Assembly (NCBI GenBank): GCA_025458985.1
Contig: JALORM010000035.1
Coordinates: 1-10,731 of the forward strand
DNA length: 10,731 bases
Reading direction: 5' to 3'
Source of the DNA: Paracoccaceae bacterium
GTDB lineage: Bacteria; Pseudomonadota; Alphaproteobacteria; Rhodobacterales; Rhodobacteraceae
Positions 1 to 6,387 of this stretch are shown here, in pieces. The translations under genes were made by a program, and so were the position numbers. Every line of letters starts with the position of its first letter. The stretch's first letter is position 1. The notes below the pieces were generated by a model. The model saw nothing but the letters and a program-made list of their open reading frames with translations, searched no databases and was not told where the DNA came from.

Positions 1-862
1 GGCATAGTGGTCGCGCAGGGTCTGCGTGCCGAATTCGGGCGTGGCGTCGGCGTCGTAGCGGCCGGCGGCCTCGTCCCAGACCAGCATCGACTCGGTCGCA
101 TAGTAGCGGCCGATGCGCGCGAATTCTGCCTTGGCGGCCAGGCGCGGGCTGACCCGGCCAAGGGCCGTCAGGACGGCGACGATGGCGTCCATCGCGGTCA
201 CGGGCATCCTGCGGAATCGGGCCGGGCGGCCGGTCAGCTCGAACAGGATCGCGGCCTGGTCCCGGGGCGTGATCGCCGGCCCCGGGCCACCGACGGGCAG
301 GATGCAGTTGACCGCGGCAGCATCGGCGAGCGTTTCGGCGAGGAAGCGCCCGAGGTCTTCGTCGGCGATGGGCTTGCAGGCGGTGAGCCGCCCGTCGCCG
401 AACAGCAGAAAGGGCCGCCCGTCGCGGACCCGTGCGATCTGGCCGGACAGCGACTTGAAGAAGGCGGTTGGTCGGACGATGGTCCAGGCCAAGGGCGCTG
501 AACGAAGCTCGGCCTCGAAGGCGAGCTTGGCCTTCTGGAACGCAAGCCGCGGCTTCTGCACGCAGATCGCTGACAGCAGCACAAAGCGGCCGACGCCGTG
601 GGCAAGGGCGGCGCGAAGCGCGGCGCTGTTGGCGGCGTGGTCGACGGCCCAGGCATCTGCGGGCGTGCCGGTGCGGCTGGCCAGGCAGGTCGTCGGGGCT
701 GGCCGCGCTGCCGGTGACCAGGGTGCACCCGGCCAGCGCGCCGGTGTCGGCGCCAGGCCGGACAAGGGCGGTGACGCGGTGGCCCTCGGCAAGAAGCGCG
801 CGGGCCGTCGCCCGGCCGATGGTGCCGGTCGCGCCAAGAAGAAGGACATGCAGGCCCGCCAT
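1..862 (-). pseudogene. bciA: Divinyl (proto)chlorophyllide a 8-vinyl reductase, BciA type, frameshifted and cut by the left window edge
   Basis: BciA reduces the C8-vinyl group of divinyl (proto)chlorophyllide with NADPH in bacteriochlorophyll synthesis. It is an atypical short-chain dehydrogenase. The ATG at 862 starts an N-terminal Rossmann segment with GATGTIGRA at residues 10-18; an in-frame TAG at 872-874 rules out a longer start, and no clear ribosome site precedes it. This frame holds for about 59 residues (to 686). Family-like sequence then resumes in another frame at 687 (CLASRTGTP...) and runs clean to position 1. Hallmarks shared with BciA and plant DVR are VLLSAICVQKP, QKAKLAFEAEL, IVRPTAFFKSLSGQ, LFGDGRLTACKPIADEDL, LPVGGPGPAITP and RIGRYYATESMLVWD. 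The join appears to lack roughly a dozen residues before CLAS and is one base out of register. The wrong frame beyond 687 has no early stop, so a gene caller could report a plausible-length but false protein. Family assignment is strong. Whether the lesion is real or an assembly error is open. Confidence 0.85.
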
Positions 863-941
863 GCGGGCAGACTAGCAGGGCGCCGGCGCCGGGCCAGCCT
901 GTTCGCGCGCCCCGCCCCGGCGGGCCGCACCGCACCGAACG

Positions 942-966
942 AAAAAGGGGCCGCCGAAGCGACCCC
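942..966 (-). terminator. Intrinsic terminator downstream of rpsO
   Basis: On the minus strand an 8-bp stem (GGGGTCGC pairing with GCGGCCCC, one T-G wobble) closes a TTCG tetraloop. The stem occupies 947-966 and is followed at once by five T residues (942-946). It lies 28 bp past the rpsO stop and before bciA. It should therefore end rpsO transcripts and separate the two genes. Confidence 0.9.
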
Positions 967-993
967 CCCGCAATACGTCTCGAAGCCTTCGGG

Positions 994-1263
994 TCAGCGG
1001 CGCAGGCCGAGCCGCTCGATCAGCGACTGGTAGCGCGCCTCGTCCTTCTTCTTGAGGTAGTCCAGAAGCTTCCGGCGCTGCGCGACCATCATAAGAAGGC
1101 CACGGCGCGAGTGGTTGTCCTTCTTGTGGGTCTTGAAGTGTTCGGTCAGCGTGGCAATGCGGCTGGAGAGGACGGCGACCTGCACCTCGGGCGACCCGGT
1201 GTCGCCGGCCTTGGTGCCGTAGTCCTTGATCAGCTTTGCCTTCTCTTCGGCGGTGATCGACAT
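994..1263 (-). CDS. rpsO: 30S ribosomal protein S15
   Basis: S15 is a primary binding protein of the 30S subunit; it contacts the central domain of 16S rRNA and helps form bridge B4 with the 50S subunit. The product is 89 residues, the usual length. It shows the conserved GSPEVQV (residues 23-29), the RNA-binding HKKDNHSRRGLL (46-57) and the QRRKLLDYL helix (62-70), ending LIERLGLRR. The start at 1263 is chosen because AAAGGAG (1270-1276) sits 6 nt upstream; an in-frame ATG at 1287 has no such site. A strong terminator follows. In many bacteria rpsO lies between truB and pnp. Here neither is adjacent: an RTX gene is upstream and bciA downstream, so S15 seems to be a single-gene unit with its own promoter in 1264-1444. 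A weak TTCCCA-17-TATAGG match can be read there on the minus strand. Confidence 0.98.
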   Translation of the reverse strand: MSITAEEKAKLIKDYGTKAGDTGSPEVQVAVLSSRIATLTEHFKTHKKDNHSRRGLLMMVAQRRKLLDYLKKKDEARYQSLIERLGLRR

Positions 1264-1330
1264 CGGGGTCTCCTTTCGGATGCTCATGGCGCAGGCCGGG
1301 ATGTCGTCCAGCACAGGCCCGTGGAGAATG

Positions 1331-1349
1331 CCGCCGGTCGATCCGGCGG
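1331..1349 (-). promoter_or_regulatory. Hairpin in the spacer upstream of rpsO (leader structure or RTX gene terminator)
   Basis: A perfect 7-bp inverted repeat, CCGCCGG / CCGGCGG with a 5-nt loop, lies 68 bp upstream of the rpsO start and 96 bp past the RTX gene stop, on the strand of both. No T tract follows, so it is a weak candidate for an intrinsic terminator. S15 represses its own translation through leader structures in several bacteria, so an rpsO leader element is an alternative. The structure is seen; its role is inferred. Confidence 0.4.
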
Positions 1350-1444
1350 ATGGGGGCCTATAGGGGAAAGCGAACGGCTTGGGAAGCCCCCTCGTCGCGC
1401 GCGGCCGCGATGCCGAGCGCCTCCCGCCGGCCGCTTGCCCGCCG

Positions 1445-2488
1445 TCAGGCCGCCGCGGCTGCGACACCGGCCGCCGCTCCGGCGGCCTCTCCGAAGGGCT
1501 GCAGCACCACCATGTCGGCCGTAAGGCCCGCGGCATCCAGCACCACGGCGATGGCATGGCCGTCGGCGAAGACGATGACGTTGGCGCCATTGTCCGGGTC
1601 GGGCGCCACCGAGACCTGCGGGGTCGCCGAAGCCGCCCCGTCGTAGCTCAGCACCAGGCTGTCCTCGGCGGGGTTGAAGTCGGCGACGGTCGGCGCCGGC
1701 CCGGCCGGGTTCGGCGCCAGCATGAAGAGGTCGGCCCCGTCGCCGCCCGACGCCCAGTCGTCTGCCCCGAGGTGCAGCGTATCCTCGCCCGCGCCGCCGT
1801 TCAGGTAGTCACGGATGAGGTCGTCGTCGCCGTCTTCGTCGTTGCCGTGCAGGACGTCGTTGCCCGCCTCGCCAAAGAGCGCGTCCGCGCCTGCGCCACC
1901 GGTCAGGGTATCGTTGCCCCAGCCGCCGGCAAGCTGGTCGTCATCCTCGCCCCCGTGGAGAAGATCGTCGCCCATGCCGCCCTGGAGCGTATCCATGCCG
2001 AGGCCGCCGGACATGATGTCGTTGTCGAGCGCGCCCTGAAGCAGGTCGTCGCCGTCGCCGCCAAGCAGCAGGTCGTCCTGGTCGCCCCCGTTCAGCACGT
2101 CGTCGCCGTCGCCGCCGATGAGCGTGTCTTCGCCGCCGTCTCCCCACAGGCGGTCTGCGCCTGCCCCGCCGTCAAGCACGTCGTCGCCCTCGTAGCCCGC
2201 GACGTAGTCATCTCCTTTGCCCGCCTCGATCAGCTCGGCATCCTCGCTGCCCGAGATGACGTCGTCGCCGTCGGTTCCCTCGACCCGCGGCAGCTGGCTC
2301 AGCGTGTCGGTCGCAACGGTCAGGGGCGACTCGCCGTCCGGATCGCCGGCCGCCGGATCCTCGTCGAGAACCCAATCCTCGTCGGCCTCGGCCGTGGAGG
2401 TGTCATCGCTGTCGAACACGCCAAGCGCATCGGCGATGATCGCGCCGAAAGCGGCCGTGCCCATGAGGCCCGCCAGAAACGAAAGCAT
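1445..2488 (-). CDS. RTX (hemolysin-type calcium-binding repeat) protein
   Basis: 347 residues, starting at ATG 2488, preferred over an ATG nine codons upstream because GGAGG (2494-2498) lies 5 nt before it. In order: a short hydrophobic N-terminus (residues 2-22, LSFLAGLMGTAAFGAIIADA), a very acidic linker (about 26-52), roughly eighteen RTX nonapeptides of the GGxGxDxLx type (about 71-266), then a beta-like region (about 270-330) and an alanine-rich end. RTX repeats fold into a Ca2+-binding beta-roll outside the cell. Proteins of this family usually leave by a type I secretion system using an uncleaved C-terminal signal. The hydrophobic N-terminus is a feature of many small Rhodobacterales RTX proteins and could also anchor the protein. 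No catalytic domain and no secretion genes are visible, so the function is unknown. High acidity fits Ca2+ binding and a saline habitat (inference). Confidence 0.88.
   Translation of the reverse strand: MLSFLAGLMGTAAFGAIIADALGVFDSDDTSTAEADEDWVLDEDPAAGDPDGESPLTVATDTLSQLPRVEGTDGDDVISGSEDAELIEAGKGDDYVAGYEGDDVLDGGAGADRLWGDGGEDTLIGGDGDDVLNGGDQDDLLLGGDGDDLLQGALDNDIMSGGLGMDTLQGGMGDDLLHGGEDDDQLAGGWGNDTLTGGAGADALFGEAGNDVLHGNDEDGDDDLIRDYLNGGAGEDTLHLGADDWASGGDGADLFMLAPNPAGPAPTVADFNPAEDSLVLSYDGAASATPQVSVAPDPDNGANVIVFADGHAIAVVLDAAGLTADMVVLQPFGEAAGAAAGVAAAAA
1691..2278 (-). repeat. Degenerate 27-bp tandem repeats encoding RTX nonapeptides
   Basis: About eighteen imperfect 27-bp units inside the RTX gene, each encoding a GGxGxDxLx turn. 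Examples are GGAGADRLW, GGDGDDVLN, GGMGDDLLH and GGWGNDTLT. One longer unit (around GNDEDGDDDLIRDYLN) interrupts the period. On the plus strand the same DNA reads as repeated gtcgtcgccgtcgcc-like blocks. Confidence 0.85.
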
Positions 2489-2632
2489 TGTCCCCTCCGC
2501 ACACTGCGTCAGCACGCCTCGGCGGCACCACCCGACCGAACGCAGGCCCAGACTATCGGGAGGGCACCGACACCCGGTTAATGCCGGATGGCGGGCGCCG
2601 GGATTCTGCGTGGCTGGTGAATGGCCGGCTAA

Positions 2633-3532
2633 CTAAGATTCGCGGCCGCTGAAGAAGGGAAGGAAGCAGTCGAGCACCGCGCGGGGGTTCTCTTCCATCA
2701 CGAAATGACCCGAGGTGCAGCTGGCATCGGAGACCTGCCCCGCCCAGCGGCGCCAGACCTCGGCCGGGGCGCCGGTACTGGCCGGAAAGCCGCCCTCGGC
2801 CCAGAGGAACCTCAGCGGCGCCCCGATGCGGCGCCCGGCGGCGCGGTCGGCCTCGTCCGCCGCGCGGTCGAAGGTTGCCCCGGCACGGTAGTCGGCGCAC
2901 ATCGCCGCGCAGCACGCCGGGTCGGCCATCTGCGCGCGGTAGCTGTCGAGCGCGGCCTGCGGGAAGACGTCGAGCGACTTCGCCAGCGTCCACGACCGCA
3001 GCGTCCAGTCGGCATAGGCGACCGGGTCGGCGCCGATCATCCGTTCGGGCAGCGGCGCGGGCTGGGCGAGAAAGGTCCAGTGATAGGCCTTCAGCGCAAG
3101 CTCGGCGGTCCAGGCGCCCCAGAAATCGGCAGTCGGGACGATCTCGATGATGCCCAGGCGCGACAGCCGGTCGGGATGGTCGAGCGCAAAGCGATAGGCC
3201 ACGCGCCCGCCCCGGTCGTGGCCGAGGATCGCGGCGCGGTCGATCCCGAGGCGGTCCATCAGGCGCAGCACATCTTCGGCCATGGTGCGCTTGGAGTAGG
3301 CGCGATGGTCGGGATCGTCGGGGGGCGCGTCGCTTTGCCCGTAGCCGCGAAGGTCGGGAACGACGGTACGGAAGCCCGCCGCGAAGGCGGGGGCGACCCG
3401 ACCCCAGCAGAGCGCGTTCTGCGGGTATCCGTGCAGCAGGATCAGCGGCGGCCCCTCGCCTGCCTCGTGGACGTTGAGGGTGATGTGACCGACGTCGATC
3501 CGCCGCTGGGTGAAGCCTTCGATCGCGCTCAT
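2633..3532 (-). CDS. Alpha/beta hydrolase, fluoroacetate (haloacetate) dehalogenase-like
   Basis: 299 residues, start at 3532 with GAGGAGGAG just upstream. From memory it matches the fluoroacetate dehalogenase group (Rhodopseudomonas RPA1163, Burkholderia FAc-DEX), which hydrolyses the C-F or C-Cl bond of haloacetates to glycolate. Visible parts are the oxyanion motif HGYP (34-37), the nucleophile motif GHDRGGR with Asp106 and the two carboxylate-binding arginines (107, 110), His151-Trp152 (in YHWTFLAQPAPLP) and Tyr215 (in CADYRAGA) that form the halide pocket, and the catalytic His276 (GHFVMEE). The third triad residue, Asp134 in RPA1163 (LDILPT), is Glu130 here (IEIVPT). It is cytoplasmic, with no signal peptide. 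It lies 111 bp after the regulator gene on the same strand and could be co-transcribed. Epoxide hydrolases share the fold, but the Arg/Arg and His-Trp/Tyr set argues for dehalogenase ancestry. Actual substrate is unproven. Confidence 0.82.
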   Translation of the reverse strand: MSAIEGFTQRRIDVGHITLNVHEAGEGPPLILLHGYPQNALCWGRVAPAFAAGFRTVVPDLRGYGQSDAPPDDPDHRAYSKRTMAEDVLRLMDRLGIDRAAILGHDRGGRVAYRFALDHPDRLSRLGIIEIVPTADFWGAWTAELALKAYHWTFLAQPAPLPERMIGADPVAYADWTLRSWTLAKSLDVFPQAALDSYRAQMADPACCAAMCADYRAGATFDRAADEADRAAGRRIGAPLRFLWAEGGFPASTGAPAEVWRRWAGQVSDASCTSGHFVMEENPRAVLDCFLPFFSGRES

Positions 3533-3643
3533 GGCCGCTCCTCCTCACCGACAGCCTCGCGCGCGCCGCGTCGGGACGCAAGGCAGAGCCCATGGCGAGG
3601 CGCGCGCCTTCGCTGCCTGGATCGCGCACCCGTGGCGCTTGCG

Positions 3644-4717
3644 TCACCGCCCCCCGGACACACCGTGCCCACGGGCGGGCCCCGGATCGGGCAGCCCCTG
3701 GGGCACAGGCCCTTCCCCGCCGGCACGCGCCTCGCGACGCCATTCCGACGGGGTCCGGCCGGTCTCGGCCTTGAAGGCGCGCACCAGGTGCGATGCATCC
3801 GCAAAGCCGGTTTCGGCAGCGATCGCCGCGACGGTCTTGCCTGTGGTGCGGAGCAGATGGCCGACCTGACCCAGCCGCACCCGGCGCCCTGCCTCGTGGG
3901 GGGCGATGCCGAGGGCCGTCGCGAAATGCCGTTCGAGCCCGCGTCGGCTGACGCCCAGCCGCGCAGCCAGACGTTCGACCGGAAGCGGCGCCTCCATCGT
4001 CTGCTGCATGATCAGAAGCGCCCGCTTCACCAGCGGGTCGCCGGTCGCCATGTCGAGCGGCAGGCCGGGCTGCGGCCTCTCGGCGCCCATGGCCTCGTCG
4101 ATGATCATGATCGCCAGTGCCTTGCGCGCTGCCGCCCGGCCGATGTGTCGATCCACGAGAAAGGCCGCGAGATGTGCCGAAGAGGCGCCGCCCGAGCAGG
4201 TCAGCCGGTCGCGGTCGACCACGAAGATCTGGTCCGACACCGGCATCAGCCCCTCGAACTCCTCGAGGAAGTCGTCATGGTGGAACCAGCTCACGCAGGC
4301 CTTGTAGCCCGACATGAGGCCGGCGCGGTGGAGAATGAACGTCCCCGTGCAGACCCCGACCAGCGGGATGCCGAGGGCCGCGGCCTCGCGCAGGAAGGCG
4401 ACCGTCTCGACCGGCAGCCTCTCGATCTCGTCGATCAGGCCGCCCACGACGACGATGTAGTCGAACTGCCGCGGATCGCCCAGCCGGCCATCGGGTTCGA
4501 TCCGGATTCCGCACGAGGATTCGACGGCCTCCGGAAAGGGCGAGAGCACCCGCCATCGGCACAGGATCGGTCGCGACCGGTCGCCCTCGTCGGCTGCAAG
4601 GCGCAGCACGTCGACGAAGTTGGCGAAAGCGCCAAGCGTGAAGCGCCGGGCCAGCACGAAGCCGACGCGCAGGCGCGGGGCCGGTGTTGCCGCGGCGGGG
4701 CGGGAGGGCCTGTCCAT
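3644..4717 (-). CDS. GlxA-type transcriptional regulator (DJ-1/PfpI domain plus AraC HTH)
   Basis: 357 residues. Residues 17-185 form a DJ-1/PfpI-like (class I glutamine amidotransferase-like) domain with the nucleophile-elbow cysteine at 123 (GVCTGTFIL). Residues about 225-330 hold an AraC DNA-binding region with two helix-turn-helix units (about 245-265, LPVERLAARLGVSRRGLERH, and 294-315, KTVAAIAAETGFADASHLVR), followed by the usual TPSEWRRE. A glycine/proline-rich tail of about 25 residues is not conserved. Regulators of this architecture include GbdR and SouR, activators of glycine betaine and sarcosine catabolism in Pseudomonas. The gene is divergent from soxBDAG, and two direct repeats occupy the shared upstream region, one reaching its start codon. 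An AGGA motif (4726-4729 region) serves as a weak ribosome site. Control of the sox operon and autoregulation are inferences from position; the family call is firm. Confidence 0.9.
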   Translation of the reverse strand: MDRPSRPAAATPAPRLRVGFVLARRFTLGAFANFVDVLRLAADEGDRSRPILCRWRVLSPFPEAVESSCGIRIEPDGRLGDPRQFDYIVVVGGLIDEIERLPVETVAFLREAAALGIPLVGVCTGTFILHRAGLMSGYKACVSWFHHDDFLEEFEGLMPVSDQIFVVDRDRLTCSGGASSAHLAAFLVDRHIGRAAARKALAIMIIDEAMGAERPQPGLPLDMATGDPLVKRALLIMQQTMEAPLPVERLAARLGVSRRGLERHFATALGIAPHEAGRRVRLGQVGHLLRTTGKTVAAIAAETGFADASHLVRAFKAETGRTPSEWRREARAGGEGPVPQGLPDPGPARGHGVSGGR

Positions 4718-4746
4718 GGCGCAATCCTACAATCTTCCTGGCGCAA
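4717..4746. promoter_or_regulatory. Two TGGCGCAA direct repeats, 22 bp apart, in the regulator-soxB divergent region
   Basis: TGGCGCAA occurs at 4717-4724 and again at 4739-4746, start-to-start 22 bp, which is two helical turns on one DNA face. A shorter TGGCAA follows at 4772-4777. AraC-family regulators commonly bind paired direct half-sites with about 21-bp spacing. The proximal copy touches the start codon of the regulator gene (4715-4717), compatible with autorepression. The distal copy lies 70 bp before soxB. Repeats and spacing are seen; the operator role is inferred. Confidence 0.5.
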
Positions 4747-4815
4747 GGATACAGGCCTTTCCGCGCGATCGTGGCAAGATGGCAGGACCGAGGCCTCTCT
4801 CCACGGATCCCCGCC

Positions 4816-6069
4816 ATGACCCGATTCTCAGCCTTTTCGCTTCTGAAGAATGCCCTCAACGGCCACAAGGACTGGCGCGAGCAGTGGCCCGACAGCCAGC
4901 CGAAGGCCGAATACGACGTCGTCATCGTGGGCGCCGGCGGGCACGGGCTCGGCGCGGCCTACTACCTGGCGAAGGAACACGGGATCACCAATGTCGCCGT
5001 CATCGACAAGGGATGGCTTGGCGGAGGCAATACCGGCCGCAACACGACGATCATCCGGTCGAACTACCTCTACGACGAAAGCGCCCGGCTCTACGACCAC
5101 GCGCTCGACCTGTGGGAGAATCTGAGCCAGGAGCTGAACTACAACCTCATGTACTCCAAACGCGGCGTGATGATGCTGGCGCACAACGTGCACGACGTGC
5201 AGTCGTTCCAGCGCCACATCCATTCGAACCGCCTGAACGGCGTGGACAACCGCTGGCTCACGCCCGAAGAGGCCAAGGCCTTCTGCCCGCCGCTCGACAT
5301 CACGCCGCGCCGCCGCTACCCGGTGATGGGCGCGGCGCTGCAGATGCGGGCCGGAACCGCGCGGCACGACGCGGTCGCCTGGGGCTATGCCCGGGCCGCG
5401 GCCGCCCGCGGCGTCGACATCATCCAGAACTGCGCCGTCACTGCGATCCGCCGCGGTCCGGACGGCGCCGTGACGGGGGTCGAGACCAACAAGGGGTTCA
5501 TCCGGGCAAAGAAGGTCGCCGTCTCGGCCGCCGGAAACACCTCGGTCGTGCTCCAGTCCGCCGGCCTCAGGATGCCTCTCGAAAGCTATCCGCTTCAGGC
5601 GCTGGTCTCCGAGCCGATCAAGCCGGTCTTCCCCTGCGTCGTCATGTCGAACTCGGTCCATGCCTACATCAGCCAGTCCGACAAGGGCGAGCTGGTGATC
5701 GGCTCGGGCACCGACCAGTACGTGAGCTATTCCCAGCGCGGCGGCCTGCCGCTGATCGAGCACACGGTGGCCGCGATCTGCGAGGTCTTCCCGATCTTCC
5801 GCCGGATGCGGATGCTCAGGAAGTGGGGCGGGATCGTCGATGTGACGCCGGACCGCTCTCCGATCCTGGGCAAGCTTCCGGTCAGGGGGCTTTACGTCAA
5901 CTGCGGCTGGGGCACGGGCGGCTTCAAGGCGACGCCGGGCGCCGGGCACCTGCTGGCCTGGACCGTCGCCAAGGACGAGCCGCACCCGATCAACGCGCCC
6001 TTCACGCTGGAACGCTTCACCACCGGCCGGCTGATCGACGAGGCGGCGGCTGCCGCCGTCGCGCACTGA
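4816..6069 (+). CDS. soxB: Sarcosine oxidase, heterotetrameric, beta subunit
   Basis: 417 residues, the normal size. SoxB is the catalytic flavoprotein of tetrameric sarcosine oxidase; it oxidises sarcosine at non-covalent FAD and passes electrons to covalent FMN at the alpha-beta interface, where O2 is reduced to H2O2. The Rossmann motif VIVGAGGHGLGAAYYL is at residues 36-51, the family signature GGGNTGRNTTIIRSNYL at 69-85, and His174 (GTARHDAVAWGY) matches the histidine that carries 8-alpha-linked FMN. The C-terminal DRSPILGKLP and GWGTGGFKATPG are typical of the DAO fold. The start at 4816 gives the usual N-terminus (MTRFSAFSLLKNALNGHKDW); earlier in-frame codons would run through the promoter region. 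The ribosome site is poor (GGA at 4805-4807). First gene of soxBDAG, 15 nt before soxD. Confidence 0.97.
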   Translation: MTRFSAFSLLKNALNGHKDWREQWPDSQPKAEYDVVIVGAGGHGLGAAYYLAKEHGITNVAVIDKGWLGGGNTGRNTTIIRSNYLYDESARLYDHALDLWENLSQELNYNLMYSKRGVMMLAHNVHDVQSFQRHIHSNRLNGVDNRWLTPEEAKAFCPPLDITPRRRYPVMGAALQMRAGTARHDAVAWGYARAAAARGVDIIQNCAVTAIRRGPDGAVTGVETNKGFIRAKKVAVSAAGNTSVVLQSAGLRMPLESYPLQALVSEPIKPVFPCVVMSNSVHAYISQSDKGELVIGSGTDQYVSYSQRGGLPLIEHTVAAICEVFPIFRRMRMLRKWGGIVDVTPDRSPILGKLPVRGLYVNCGWGTGGFKATPGAGHLLAWTVAKDEPHPINAPFTLERFTTGRLIDEAAAAAVAH

Positions 6070-6084
6070 CACGAGGGGAACCAG

Positions 6085-6387
6085 ATGCTCCTGATCCACT
6101 GCCCCTACTGCGAAGCGGACCTGCCCGAGGTCGAATTCGCCTATGCCGGCGAAGCCCACATCGCCCGGCCCGCCGACCCGATGGCCCTGTCGGACGAGGA
6201 ATGGCGCGACTACCTCTTCATCCGGTCGAACCCGCGCGGCACCCATTACGAGCGCTGGCGCCACATCCACGGCTGCGCGCGCTTCTTCAACGCCGTGCGC
6301 GACACCGTCAGCGACAAGTTCGTGATGACCTACAAGGCGGGCCTGCCCCGCCCCGATCTGTCCGCCCCGCGGGAGGCCGCCGAATGA
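6085..6387 (+). CDS. soxD: Sarcosine oxidase, heterotetrameric, delta subunit
   Basis: 100 residues. SoxD is the small zinc-containing structural subunit of the tetramer. The zinc ligands of the known enzyme (two cysteines near the N-terminus and a His-x3-Cys pair) appear as Cys6 and Cys9 (HCPYC), His60 and Cys64 (HIHGC). The conserved stretch WRDYLFIRSNPRGTHYERW lies at 40-58, and the C-terminal FFNAVRDTVSDKFVMTYKAG is also family-typical. GAGGGG at 6073-6078, 6 nt upstream, fixes the start. Its stop codon overlaps the soxA start (ATGA), so translation of the two is probably coupled. Confidence 0.97.
   Translation: MLLIHCPYCEADLPEVEFAYAGEAHIARPADPMALSDEEWRDYLFIRSNPRGTHYERWRHIHGCARFFNAVRDTVSDKFVMTYKAGLPRPDLSAPREAAE

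Noticed and set aside
113..1033. Plus-strand open frames opposite bciA and the rpsO terminator
   Set aside because: One of them runs through the rpsO terminator and rpsO itself in antisense. Their sequences are arginine-rich and unlike any family, while the minus strand matches BciA over about 230 residues.
1691..2278. CRISPR-like periodic repeats
   Set aside because: The period is 27 bp with no unique spacers, and every unit encodes an RTX nonapeptide in one continuous frame.
1379..2581. Plus-strand open frame with repetitive VVAVAA-like sequence opposite the RTX gene
   Set aside because: The apparent protein repeats are the reverse complement of the RTX nonapeptide codons.
3550..3620. GC-rich partial palindromes (gcgcgcgc runs) between the hydrolase and regulator genes
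   Set aside because: The arms do not form a stable stem with a normal loop and no T tract follows; this is likely composition only.
2705..4819. A 704-codon plus-strand open frame opposite the hydrolase and regulator genes
   Set aside because: It is a shadow of two well-supported minus-strand genes; the product has low-complexity composition and no domain.
4620..6383. Upstream extension of the soxA frame by almost 600 codons, suggesting a giant fusion protein
   Set aside because: The extension runs out of frame through soxB and soxD, both recognisable in their own frames. The true start at 6384 has a ribosome site and the expected N-terminus.
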